Origin: an uncultured Bacillota bacterium
Lineage (GTDB): Bacteria; Bacillota_I; Bacilli_A; RF39; UBA660
Assembly (NCBI GenBank): GCA_946622285.1
Contig: CAMOPK010000006.1
Location: 1-50,672, forward strand
Direction: 5' to 3'
Length of the DNA stretch: 50,672 bases
Under the pieces are notes generated by a model. That model did no database searches. It was not told where the DNA came from and saw only the letters and a program-made list of their open reading frames with translations. The position numbers were made by a program, and so were the translations under genes. Of the stretch, positions 18,315-26,649 are shown one piece after another. Position 1 is the stretch's first letter; the number at the start of each line of letters is the position of its first letter.

Positions 18315-18328
18315 TTTTTAATCACCTC

Positions 18329-18946
18329 TCAGATAAAGTCTTTTTCGTGCTTTTCACGAACTATAAATATTAATAACAAAGTTAATCCAAACAAGGCAAG
18401 GCCAGCAAAAATGTAAAAATAAGTAGCGTTTGATTCATATTCTATTACTTTTACGTCTGGTTTTTTTAAACTCTCACGATATTCGTCTGTTTGTTTTTTT
18501 AGTACTTCTTCAGTGATTGAAGCACTTAATGTCTGCCATTTCCTACAAGAAGAAAATTCACTTATACCCTCACAATACTTTGTACCATAGTACTTATTAT
18601 ATTTTGGGAGAGCAATATCCTTTGAACCAACATTTCTATCGTTGCATTCCTTTGAATAAATCTCAAAGCTTAATTTTTGATTGTCAGCTAAATTTTCTAT
18701 CACAAATTCCGATTTTGTATATTTTTTACTTGTTGATGTATCAATTATATATAAATCTTCATAGAGATTGCTAACTATTATGTTAAAGCGCATCTCATTT
18801 TTTACTAAATAATATTCATATGCCCAACTGATATTTCTTGCTAAGTTTCTTTTTTCGGCTTCTTCTCCCCAATCACAGTCTTTTGCCGATACAAGAAATG
18901 GCAAAAGTGATAGCAGAACAAGCATATACTTTATACATTTTTTCAT
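18329..18946 (-). CDS. secreted protein with C-terminal membrane anchor
   Basis: The 205-residue product has a signal peptide ending about LVSA (residues 1-21), an extracellular domain with at least five Cys, and a C-terminal helix (about 173-195) with a basic cytoplasmic tail. I do not recognise the family. It is placed 14 bases before the TadE-like gene, so it is probably a surface subunit of the same apparatus. Confidence 0.6.
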   Translation of the reverse strand: MKKCIKYMLVLLSLLPFLVSAKDCDWGEEAEKRNLARNISWAYEYYLVKNEMRFNIIVSNLYEDLYIIDTSTSKKYTKSEFVIENLADNQKLSFEIYSKECNDRNVGSKDIALPKYNKYYGTKYCEGISEFSSCRKWQTLSASITEEVLKKQTDEYRESLKKPDVKVIEYESNATYFYIFAGLALFGLTLLLIFIVREKHEKDFI

Positions 18947-19008
18947 ACCATCACCTATTATATATAATTATAACATTCGATTGTTCTGTTTTCAATATTT
19001 TTGTCTTA

Positions 19009-20229
19009 TTATAGGCCAAATTTCTTCTTGAAAGCTGAATCTTTAAATTTAGATGTTGCACTATATTTTGCCATTATATTAGCATATTTAATATTCTTGT
19101 TATCATTTCTAATAGCTTTAATAGTAGCCGGGGTTAGTTTAATACTATATAAAGGAGTCTTTTGATATATTTTTGCATCAATATTTCCTTCTTTTCCATA
19201 CCAGTTGCTATCTTTTGATAACGTTCTTTTTTTACCATTTATTCCTAAGAATGGATTAGCCAAATCAACTGTACGATAAACTATTTTATAGTATCCTTTA
19301 TTACACCTATCACCACAAACATCCCAACCATGGATGAATCCCATACCAACACCAAAGTTAGATGTTGTTACTTCGTCAGGAGTATAATTTCCAATACCAT
19401 AACCACATTTTTTTGCAGATAAATTTGTTTTTTTGAATTCTATTTTTCCTATATTTCCGTCGGCTTCAAGCGAAAGATATTTAACTACATTACATCTCAA
19501 GTTATAATTGTTGATATATGTATTTGAACGAACTAGGCTTCCAAAATCTGCTGCAGTATATATTCCACCTAGCTTTCCTTTCCCACACGCTACAACTCTA
19601 ACAAGAACTTCAATAACCATTGTATAATCTGGATTTAAGCTATCAATTCCTGTTACTTTTGCTATATTCATATATCTTTGCACAACTTCAGCCGTTGAAA
19701 GATATGCTTTCATAGCAGATGCTCCATCAGCCGTATACATAAGTTGATAACCTGTCGCAGTTTTATCATAATAATAGTAATATGTGCCACCAGATAGAGT
19801 GAAAATTGATGGTTTTTCATGATAATCTATTCTTGACGGGAGACCATGGGCATGATTTATATTAATTGAGTAATATTCAAATCCATTGGCACTTGCTAAT
19901 TTAGCATCTGCATTATTACTATCAACTGCTTTCCACGTATTATTAGTAGCAGCTTTTTCCTTATTCCATACATCAATTGTGTTTCCGAGTTGTTTTCCAT
20001 TTATATCATAAAAACTAACTCTTAATCCAAGCAATTGATCTTTGCCACCTAGTCTTGTATTTTGGCCACCTAAATAGTATGCACCTGTTGGACACGACTT
20101 ATCAGATGCTGATGAACTCTTACTAGGAAGTACTACAGTTCCAACTACATTAGTGTCATGATTCATTGCTGAAACAAAATTAATATTAATGATTAACAAT
20201 AAAATTATTATAATTTTTGCCTTTTTCAT
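19009..20229 (-). CDS. secreted protein A, paralogue of 20239-21465
   Basis: The 406-residue product has a signal peptide (about 1-21) and no other membrane segment. The N-terminal two thirds share a pattern with the neighbouring paralogue: a CPTGAYYLGG or CTATNYYVGY start, the phrase RVSFYD or RVTFYD, GNTIDVWN or GNTVDVWN, then TYYYYYDKTA or TYHFYFDKTA. The last 93 residues are almost the same in both proteins and end in FKKKFGL. It is likely an exported tip or adhesin component of the pilus locus; the function is unknown. AAGGAG ribosome site. Confidence 0.75.
   Translation of the reverse strand: MKKAKIIIILLLIININFVSAMNHDTNVVGTVVLPSKSSSASDKSCPTGAYYLGGQNTRLGGKDQLLGLRVSFYDINGKQLGNTIDVWNKEKAATNNTWKAVDSNNADAKLASANGFEYYSININHAHGLPSRIDYHEKPSIFTLSGGTYYYYYDKTATGYQLMYTADGASAMKAYLSTAEVVQRYMNIAKVTGIDSLNPDYTMVIEVLVRVVACGKGKLGGIYTAADFGSLVRSNTYINNYNLRCNVVKYLSLEADGNIGKIEFKKTNLSAKKCGYGIGNYTPDEVTTSNFGVGMGFIHGWDVCGDRCNKGYYKIVYRTVDLANPFLGINGKKRTLSKDSNWYGKEGNIDAKIYQKTPLYSIKLTPATIKAIRNDNKNIKYANIMAKYSATSKFKDSAFKKKFGL
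19014..19290. repeat. direct repeat, copy 1 (3' part of secreted protein A)
   Basis: This 277-base stretch matches 20244-20520 with 19 differences that I could count (about 93% identity) and no gaps. Identity stops abruptly upstream, at the codons before YKIVYRTVDL. Confidence 0.9.
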
Positions 20230-20238
20230 TTTTTCTCC

Positions 20239-21465
20239 TTAAAGACCAAATTTTTTCTTGAAAGCTGAATCTTTGAATTTAGATGTTGCACTATATTTTG
20301 CCATTATAGCAGTATATTTAATGCTCTTATTATCATTTCTAATTGCCTTGATAGTAGCTGGAGTTAGTTTAATACTATATAAAGGAGTTTTTTGATATAT
20401 TCTAGCATCAATATTTCCTTCTTTTCCATACCAGTTGCTATCTTCTGATAACGTTCTTTTTTTACCATCTATTCCTAAGAATGGATTAGCCAAATCAACT
20501 GTACGATAAACTATTTTATATGTTGTTTCTGGAATTTTACAATTTGGTTCACAAACTTCTGTACCATTAATAACTGATATTCCAACTCCAGTATTTCCAC
20601 CAAATTCGTTTCCTAAGAACCCTTTTGGGTTTCCTTTTGCATCAAGCACATCTGTTTTTGTATATTTTACTCCTGCAACTACTGTATCTTTACTAAGAGC
20701 TAACCATCCCGGAACTGTTTTTAATGTGTTATTAATTCCGATACTCTTGCGTTCCCAAAGTTTACCTACCTCAGTTGAAGTAAATGCACCTGCATATGTT
20801 CCTCTAACACAAGCAGATATTTGAACAACTGGTTCTAATACCATTACGTAATTTCCCACTTCAATATCAAGTAATCCGTCTGCTCTAGCTATTTTCATAT
20901 ATCTTCTCATTACATCAGGATTTAGCAAATATGCTCGCATAAGAGTTTTATTAGCATCTTGTAACGAATAAAATAATGGTCCACTAGAGACAAAGCGCTT
21001 ACGATTTTTCACACCATATTCAATTTTACTTGCGGCTGTTTTATCAAAATAGAAATGATATGTTCCACCATCTACTTCAAAACTTTTACCTTTTGAATAA
21101 TCAACACGCGAATAATAATATCTACTATGATTAGCTGTTTTGGAGTAATGGATAAATCCCTCTGCTTCACCTAAATTTTTATAGTTTCTCGCATAGTAAA
21201 AAGCATCTCCCCAGTTCCATACATCAACTGTATTTCCTACTTGCTTATCTTCTTCATCATAGAATGTAACTCTTATTCCTTGTAAAGCGTAAGCTTCTGT
21301 ATAGTATCCAACATAGTAATTAGTTGCTGTACATTTTGCACCACCAGAGCCACTGCTTGGAGGTACTTTAACTCCAGTTATATCTGCACTATAAGTTGCA
21401 GCCATCGCTCTAAACGGAATCATAAGCGTAATTAATAATAACGATAATAGTATTTTCTTTTTCAT
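20239..21465 (-). CDS. secreted protein B, paralogue of 19009-20229
   Basis: From the ATG at 21465 (AAGGAG, 6-base spacing) the product has 408 residues with a signal peptide to about residue 22. It shares domain order with the downstream paralogue but is clearly diverged in its N-terminal part, while the C-terminal 93 residues are nearly identical. A TTG codon at 21483 is in frame but lies before the ribosome site. It follows the 527-residue membrane protein by 10 bases. Function unknown; extracellular role in the Tad/T4SS locus inferred from position. Confidence 0.75.
   Translation of the reverse strand: MKKKILLSLLLITLMIPFRAMAATYSADITGVKVPPSSGSGGAKCTATNYYVGYYTEAYALQGIRVTFYDEEDKQVGNTVDVWNWGDAFYYARNYKNLGEAEGFIHYSKTANHSRYYYSRVDYSKGKSFEVDGGTYHFYFDKTAASKIEYGVKNRKRFVSSGPLFYSLQDANKTLMRAYLLNPDVMRRYMKIARADGLLDIEVGNYVMVLEPVVQISACVRGTYAGAFTSTEVGKLWERKSIGINNTLKTVPGWLALSKDTVVAGVKYTKTDVLDAKGNPKGFLGNEFGGNTGVGISVINGTEVCEPNCKIPETTYKIVYRTVDLANPFLGIDGKKRTLSEDSNWYGKEGNIDARIYQKTPLYSIKLTPATIKAIRNDNKSIKYTAIMAKYSATSKFKDSAFKKKFGL
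20244..20520. repeat. direct repeat, copy 2 (3' part of secreted protein B)
   Basis: Second copy of the 277-base module of 19014-19290. The repeat distance is 1230 bases, about one gene length, as expected from tandem duplication followed by conversion or selection on the 3' end. Confidence 0.9.
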
Positions 21466-21475
21466 AAGTTTCTCC

Positions 21476-23059
21476 TTAATCAAGCTTATAATTAAATACT
21501 TGGTTTCTTATTTTAATTCTGATATTTCTATTTGTCCCTTTCAAAACATCTTTAGAAACTTGTACATAATATGTATTAGGTTCTTTTGATAATTTTGGTG
21601 AAATGAAAGAGTAGAAATAACCTTCCTTCTTATTATTATCTATTTCATACTCTATTATAGCATACTTCATAAGTATTGTAGCAAAGTTAACTTTATTATT
21701 ATCAACAAATGTTTCTTCATAGTTAATTCTCATTATTGCTTTATCTTCATTATCTTCAGCAGTTGGAGTTATATATTCATTTAAACTATATATTTTCTTA
21801 TTTATTTCTGCATTAGATGTGATTTTAAATTTATCCTTTACTGCAAAATCACTTACAATAACTTTTGTTTTTACGCCATAAGCCTCAACATTCATTTCGT
21901 CATTTAATTTAAAATCTTTTGTAACTTCTGCATTATTTAATCGGTTATATCCTGTTTTTATTTCATAGTAAGTATATCTATTCACTGTGTAATCAAAATT
22001 ACTTGCTATTTTTATCAATATTTCTTCATTTGAAAACTCATATGGAACATTATAAGCAAGATAGTAATCTTCATATTCCTGTGATAATTTTTGATCTTTA
22101 TATGCAATACCTAAATCAGTAAAATATTCATAATATTTTGGGTTCGCATAATAATTTTTACCATTAACTATTACGCTGATATATGCATCATCAAAAGTAT
22201 ATTCTTGTTCGTTATTCTTTTTGATTTTAAATTTTAATACTACAAAACTATTATTGCCATCGATTCGTTTGCCTAAATAGTCATAGCAAGTTACATAAGC
22301 GTCAGTGACAACAATGTTATAATTTCGTGTTTTTAATTCATTGCCTAATTCATAATAAACTGGTTGATTAGCTTTTATAATCATTTGAACGACAACAAAC
22401 AAAATTGCCAGAATCAAACATCCAATTATATTGATTTTCCATATATTTTCAAAATATAAATATTTCAAATTTCTAATTTTTCTTCTTCGTTTTGTTTTTA
22501 ATTCATTGCCGTCAATTTCTAAATTAAACTCGATTTCTTCATCATCACCATCATCTAATTCTAGATCATATGAGATTCCATCAAATGAGAATGTTTTAAT
22601 ATTGAATCCAGTTGCTTTAAATAGCCACGCAAAAGTAAAAACGCTATGAGTATAAAATAGCATTCTTGATACATCGCCATATGCCAAATACTTTGGTGCT
22701 GCTACATTTGTTTGTTGCATTTCGCGAATGTTAACATATGAAAGAATATAAAAAACAAACATGAAGCCTAAAAGTAAAATTGTTGCCAAATAAAAAACAA
22801 ATCTTTTTTTCCTCTTTATTAGCAAAACCATAATTGTTATTACTGCTATCAAACATAAAACTAAAACAATATACATAAGCGCACCATAGGTATCTGATGC
22901 ATACGTTTGCCCAATTATTGATTTTGCTTTTGCAACTCTATCATAAATAACACTTATTTCGTTTGTTTTATATAATAAATATCCTATTCCTAATAGAATT
23001 ATTGCGTGAATTATTTTAATGTGTTTTATTATAAAAGCGTCCGGCCTTCTAAATATCAT
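21476..23059 (-). CDS. polytopic membrane protein with extracellular beta domain
   Basis: The 527-residue product has about five membrane helices (near 17-34, 60-80, 85-108, 130-150 and 210-230), an acidic cytoplasmic loop (about 168-182) followed by a basic one, and an extracellular C-terminal half of about 290 residues predicted beta-rich. The C-terminal half has the look of a telokin/DUF4352-type fold (VTDAYVTCYDYLGKRI, FVVLKFKIKKN), which is a weak resemblance only. It is the first gene of the pilus and secretion locus, behind GAGGG and a TATAAT element. Confidence 0.65.
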   Translation of the reverse strand: MIFRRPDAFIIKHIKIIHAIILLGIGYLLYKTNEISVIYDRVAKAKSIIGQTYASDTYGALMYIVLVLCLIAVITIMVLLIKRKKRFVFYLATILLLGFMFVFYILSYVNIREMQQTNVAAPKYLAYGDVSRMLFYTHSVFTFAWLFKATGFNIKTFSFDGISYDLELDDGDDEEIEFNLEIDGNELKTKRRRKIRNLKYLYFENIWKINIIGCLILAILFVVVQMIIKANQPVYYELGNELKTRNYNIVVTDAYVTCYDYLGKRIDGNNSFVVLKFKIKKNNEQEYTFDDAYISVIVNGKNYYANPKYYEYFTDLGIAYKDQKLSQEYEDYYLAYNVPYEFSNEEILIKIASNFDYTVNRYTYYEIKTGYNRLNNAEVTKDFKLNDEMNVEAYGVKTKVIVSDFAVKDKFKITSNAEINKKIYSLNEYITPTAEDNEDKAIMRINYEETFVDNNKVNFATILMKYAIIEYEIDNNKKEGYFYSFISPKLSKEPNTYYVQVSKDVLKGTNRNIRIKIRNQVFNYKLD

Positions 23060-23082
23060 CGCAATCCCTCTATTCTAAAATA

Positions 23083-23088
23083 ATTATA
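23083..23088 (-). promoter_or_regulatory. -10 element of the Tad/T4SS locus
   Basis: TATAAT on the minus strand, 24 bases before the start codon of the first gene. No good -35 box is seen 17 bases further up, so it is a candidate only. Confidence 0.4.
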
Positions 23089-23131
23089 CAATAAAATTTA
23101 TAAAAAAACTATATTTAGTATTTTTTAAAAC

Positions 23132-23162
23132 AAAAAAAGAGAAATATTTTTTTCTCTTTTTT
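23132..23162 (-). terminator. terminator after SH3 protein gene
   Basis: Stem 133-144 with 151-162 (12 base pairs), T run on the minus strand. It isolates the secretion locus from the surface-protein genes upstream. Confidence 0.85.
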
Positions 23163-23166
23163 AATA

Positions 23167-24141
23167 TTATCTTGTCATATGAGCTTCAGTATTGAAATTT
23201 AAATTAGTTATTCCTCTTGGAACCAATTTTTCATTAACAATTTCGATGCATTTTAACGACTTACTAATGTATCCTTCTACCCCATTAAGACTAACACGAT
23301 ACCATTCACCTTCATCAGCAATTATTTTTAGTTTAGCTCCACTATTTAATTGTGTTAAAACTTCGCCATTCATTGAAGGTTGAGCTCTAAAGTTTACTTG
23401 CGTACCAGTAATTCTAATATAGTCTTCCCCACGAGTTACTAGTTCTTGCATTTCTTCTTCACTAATGAAAGTTCCATTTTCACCAAGCATATATCCAATA
23501 TAATTTCCATATGTAACAACATACCATGTTTCATTTGACCATTCAGCTCCACGAACAACACCAATTACTCTAGCGTAGTCACCTTTTTTAGCAGTTGTTA
23601 AAATGTTTCGTGCTTCTGGACTAGTATTCATTTCGTTACGAATTCTAACGTTGTTAGCAGTGAAATGTACATATTTTTTATCAGTATTAGCTTCTGGATA
23701 TACTTTATTCCCAGACAATGTTACAACACTTTCACCTGGAACATATCCAAGGCGTGTATAACTATCTCCAGGATTGCGGTGGCTTACTAAAGCATATTCA
23801 CCATCGATTGCAATTAAATTACCACGATTGTCTCCGCTTATTGTTTCAACATAAGCACCATCTTGAGAAGGCTCTAAACGCATTCTTGTTCCTTGACCAA
23901 TTTTAATATCAAAACCATCATAATGCACTGGCGCTGGTGTTGGTGTTGCCGGAGTTGGAGTTGCCCTCTGTTCGATTTTTGGAGGCATTGTTGGAAATAC
24001 TTGTTCTGTACCTTGTTTTTTTGGCATTGATGTTATAAGTGTAATAATCAATATAACAGTCGCAACAATTGCTCCACCTCTTACCAATATTGGATGTCTA
24101 TTATTTAATTTTTTTAAACCTTCATATATTTTTATATTCAT
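23167..24141 (-). CDS. membrane-anchored protein with three SH3 domains
   Basis: The 324-residue product has an N-terminal membrane helix (about 20-40), a Pro/Thr linker (about 48-72) and three bacterial SH3 (SH3b) units: about 76-145, 160-225 and 245-300. The second and third carry the typical NVRIRNEMN and VNFRAQPS starts and a GYISKSLK end. SH3b domains bind wall peptides or glycans, so the protein probably sits at the outer face of the membrane. It lies 49 bases behind the phosphodiester glycosidase gene. Confidence 0.8.
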   Translation of the reverse strand: MNIKIYEGLKKLNNRHPILVRGGAIVATVILIITLITSMPKKQGTEQVFPTMPPKIEQRATPTPATPTPAPVHYDGFDIKIGQGTRMRLEPSQDGAYVETISGDNRGNLIAIDGEYALVSHRNPGDSYTRLGYVPGESVVTLSGNKVYPEANTDKKYVHFTANNVRIRNEMNTSPEARNILTTAKKGDYARVIGVVRGAEWSNETWYVVTYGNYIGYMLGENGTFISEEEMQELVTRGEDYIRITGTQVNFRAQPSMNGEVLTQLNSGAKLKIIADEGEWYRVSLNGVEGYISKSLKCIEIVNEKLVPRGITNLNFNTEAHMTR

Positions 24142-24190
24142 CTTAAATCACACCAAAATTATACAATGTTTTCATAGAAAAAGCAATTTT

Positions 24191-26089
24191 CTACTTTTCA
24201 ACAAAGTATATCCCCTCTACTATTGAGCGACATGAGTCGCGATTACTACCATCAGAGCATTTTACTCTAGTAACAGTTGTTTGACCTGGTTTTTTATAAA
24301 ATAAACTAGTCGAACCTCCACCATCTAAATTGAAGGCTGTTTTACAACCAAGTTTTACAAGTAGATCAGCCATATCTGCATAACAAGCATTATATATAGT
24401 TGTAAACATAATATAGTTGTTTGAATTGACTTGGCAAATTACTTGTCTTTGAGCCATTTCTTTCTTCCATGAATTTACTTGGCCGTTTTTAACTAATAGT
24501 GGATCAAAATCCCATGTGTTTTTGGTTTTGTCAGCCATTATTGCATTATATAATTTCTCTCTATCATTAGGATTTTTAGCATTACCATAAATTTTTAAAT
24601 CTCCATTTGAGTCAATCCCAATTATAGTTCTTCCAGGGCCATCACTTTCAGTTATTCTTTTTCGAGTAACTTTTCCATCAATTAAGACAACCCAACTACT
24701 TGAACGGTTATGATAGAAATCGCTTGGTGGTTCCCAAGCACCTTTTACATAAAATCCACTTGCATTATAGCCTATTGCTGCTTTTGATGATGAAATCATG
24801 CCATGTGAAATATATGAATTCATCATTTCTCCAACAGTCGCCCTGACAGGAGATTTACCAGCACTTGCAAGCTCACTATCTGTCATTATTTTCCCATATT
24901 TTGCTGTATTTGAATCAAGTTTTTTAATTTGATTATATGGATCCGCCATCCAAATATATGTTAAATAATAACTTGATTTATTTTGAACATAATATTTTAA
25001 TGTTTCGCCTTCATATTTAATATTTGCTGAAGTTGGAACAATTGGTGCTTCTGTCGATTTAACTGTTATTGTCGCAGTTGCACTTACTCCATCGCAAGTA
25101 ACAGTTATCTTGGCAGTGCCATCTGCAACGCCCGTAACTGATCCTGCATTAACTGTTGCAACTTTAGTATTATTCGAACTCCAATTAATACTATCGCAAG
25201 AAGCATTTGAAGGTTCAATTTTAGAAATTGATAAAGTTGCTTTGCCTTTTGGCTTAATTTTAATACTTGTTTGATTTAATGTAATACTTTTAACATTAGT
25301 CTTAGTCACTTTTATGACAAATTCATATAGATCTCCATTAGTTAAAGTTGCTGTAACAGTTGCCGTTCCTGCTATTTTGGCAGTTATTTTTCCTTTTTGA
25401 TCAACAGTAACAACATTACTATTATTACTTTGCCATGTTTTAACTGTTCCTTCATCTACTACTAATGTTTTGCTTGTATTTGTATACATATCTATTTTTC
25501 TTGTAACAGTAGGATTCCCAATACTATTAACTGTATAGCTTAAAGCTGTTATGTTTCCAGCTCTATCTCTTACATAACCTATGTACTTACCATTGCTACT
25601 TACTATTAAAGTATTTTTATTAGACCAATTCTTTTTATCCCATGAATATGCATCAGATGCTAATCCAATATCATCAGATGCCTTTATTGTTAATTTTGCT
25701 GCGAGGTCTCGTTCTTTACTATCTATGCTAATTGATCCTGTAGGAGGATTTTTATCAATATTTGTTACACTCGCTGTACAGCTTTCTTTTGATTTGCCAT
25801 CTGTTGCAAAAAAAGTATATGTACCATTTTGACTTACGACTGCTTCATAGATTGTTTGATTTGTGTTTACACCTTCATTAGTCTGAACAGTTGCGTTTTC
25901 ACCATTCGCAGTAACACGTATCTTAACATCAGCATTTGTTGGTAAACTGTTAACTAAAACTGCATTACAAGATAATTTTCCACTGCTTGGAGTACCTAAC
26001 AACAAAAATATTACAAAAATTATTGCAATTATTACTATAATAATTAATATTGTTGTACCTATTTCGTTAGAATTATCCCTATTATCCAT
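24191..26089 (-). CDS. BIG2 and phosphodiester glycosidase (NAGPA) surface protein
   Basis: From the ATG at 26089 (GGTG, 6-base spacing) the product has 632 residues. After a membrane helix (about 10-32) come an Ig-like domain, a domain with SIDSKERDLAAKLTIKASDD, two BIG2 domains (WQSNNSNVVTVDQKGKITA and WSSNNTKVATVNAGSV) and a C-terminal NAGPA domain ending in FNLDGGGSTSLFYK, the usual NAGPA signature. NAGPA enzymes cleave phosphodiester-linked sugars, and bacterial ones act on wall or exopolysaccharide phosphodiesters; the substrate here is unknown. A start at 26128 is in frame but lacks a ribosome site. Confidence 0.85.
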   Translation of the reverse strand: MDNRDNSNEIGTTILIIIVIIAIIFVIFLLLGTPSSGKLSCNAVLVNSLPTNADVKIRVTANGENATVQTNEGVNTNQTIYEAVVSQNGTYTFFATDGKSKESCTASVTNIDKNPPTGSISIDSKERDLAAKLTIKASDDIGLASDAYSWDKKNWSNKNTLIVSSNGKYIGYVRDRAGNITALSYTVNSIGNPTVTRKIDMYTNTSKTLVVDEGTVKTWQSNNSNVVTVDQKGKITAKIAGTATVTATLTNGDLYEFVIKVTKTNVKSITLNQTSIKIKPKGKATLSISKIEPSNASCDSINWSSNNTKVATVNAGSVTGVADGTAKITVTCDGVSATATITVKSTEAPIVPTSANIKYEGETLKYYVQNKSSYYLTYIWMADPYNQIKKLDSNTAKYGKIMTDSELASAGKSPVRATVGEMMNSYISHGMISSSKAAIGYNASGFYVKGAWEPPSDFYHNRSSSWVVLIDGKVTRKRITESDGPGRTIIGIDSNGDLKIYGNAKNPNDREKLYNAIMADKTKNTWDFDPLLVKNGQVNSWKKEMAQRQVICQVNSNNYIMFTTIYNACYADMADLLVKLGCKTAFNLDGGGSTSLFYKKPGQTTVTRVKCSDGSNRDSCRSIVEGIYFVEK

Positions 26090-26126
26090 ATCATTCACCA
26101 TTATAATAATACCATTTTTTAGGTAC

Positions 26127-26151
26127 AAAAAAAAGATATTAATCTTTTTTT
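26127..26151 (-). terminator. terminator after HTH gene
   Basis: Stem 129-137 with 142-150 (9 base pairs), T8 on the minus strand. The stop codon is in the loop. Confidence 0.8.
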
Positions 26152-26465
26152 ATATCTTTTACTAAATTATATATACAAGAATAACTTCGAGTATTATAAA
26201 ATTTACAAAATTTTCTAATGCTTGCATTGCTTCTTTTATACAAATTAATTATTTTTTCTTTTTCAGCTTCACTCAAAGCATTAACTGGTTTTTTATTTTT
26301 ATTACCATGTTCAAGTGAAAACTTATTTTCTTTTATATCTTTTTTTAATTTAAAGATATATTTAACATGATATCCTGTTATATCGGCTATTTCTTGATAG
26401 GATAAAAAACAGTCTCCTGTTTCCATTTTCTTTAAAAGTTTAAGTGCTTCTTCTTTATTCTTCAT
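26139..26465 (-). CDS. transposase-like helix-turn-helix protein (remnant)
   Basis: The 108-residue product has two helix-turn-helix units: YQEIADITGYHVKYIFKLKK (about 23-42) and a C-terminal one after LSEAEKEKIINLYK. This layout, with the phrase GNKNKKPVNALSE between them, matches the N-terminal DNA-binding part of ISNCY/IS1202-type transposases. The catalytic integrase core is missing. The gene keeps a GGTGAC ribosome site and its own terminator, so it may be expressed as a small DNA-binding protein. Family name is from memory. Confidence 0.55.
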   Translation of the reverse strand: MKNKEEALKLLKKMETGDCFLSYQEIADITGYHVKYIFKLKKDIKENKFSLEHGNKNKKPVNALSEAEKEKIINLYKRSNASIRKFCKFYNTRSYSCIYNLVKDIKKD

Positions 26466-26579
26466 AAATAGTCACCAAGTAAATTATAATACAATAGTAA
26501 TTTTTTTGCAAGAAAACTTTATGATTAATATTTAGAAATTCATTTAATACAACATTATTAAATAAAATGTTTTTAAAAT

Positions 26580-26605
26580 AAAAAAGAGAATTATTTCTCT
26601 TTTTT
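26580..26605 (-). terminator. terminator after metK
   Basis: Stem 580-590 with 595-605 around a TTAT loop, T run on the minus strand, 45 bases after the metK stop. Confidence 0.85.
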
Positions 26606-26649
26606 GTTTGTACAATTCTTTACAAATATGTAATTATTTTTCAATTTTC

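Noticed and set aside
19014-20520. Repeat pair as an insertion sequence
   Set aside because: The repeats are coding 3' ends of tandem paralogues, in frame, without terminal inverted repeats or target duplications.
340-23059. Locus as a standard integrative conjugative element
   Set aside because: No relaxase, integrase or attachment site is visible in the window, and Tad genes are not usual cargo. It remains open what lies left of base 1.
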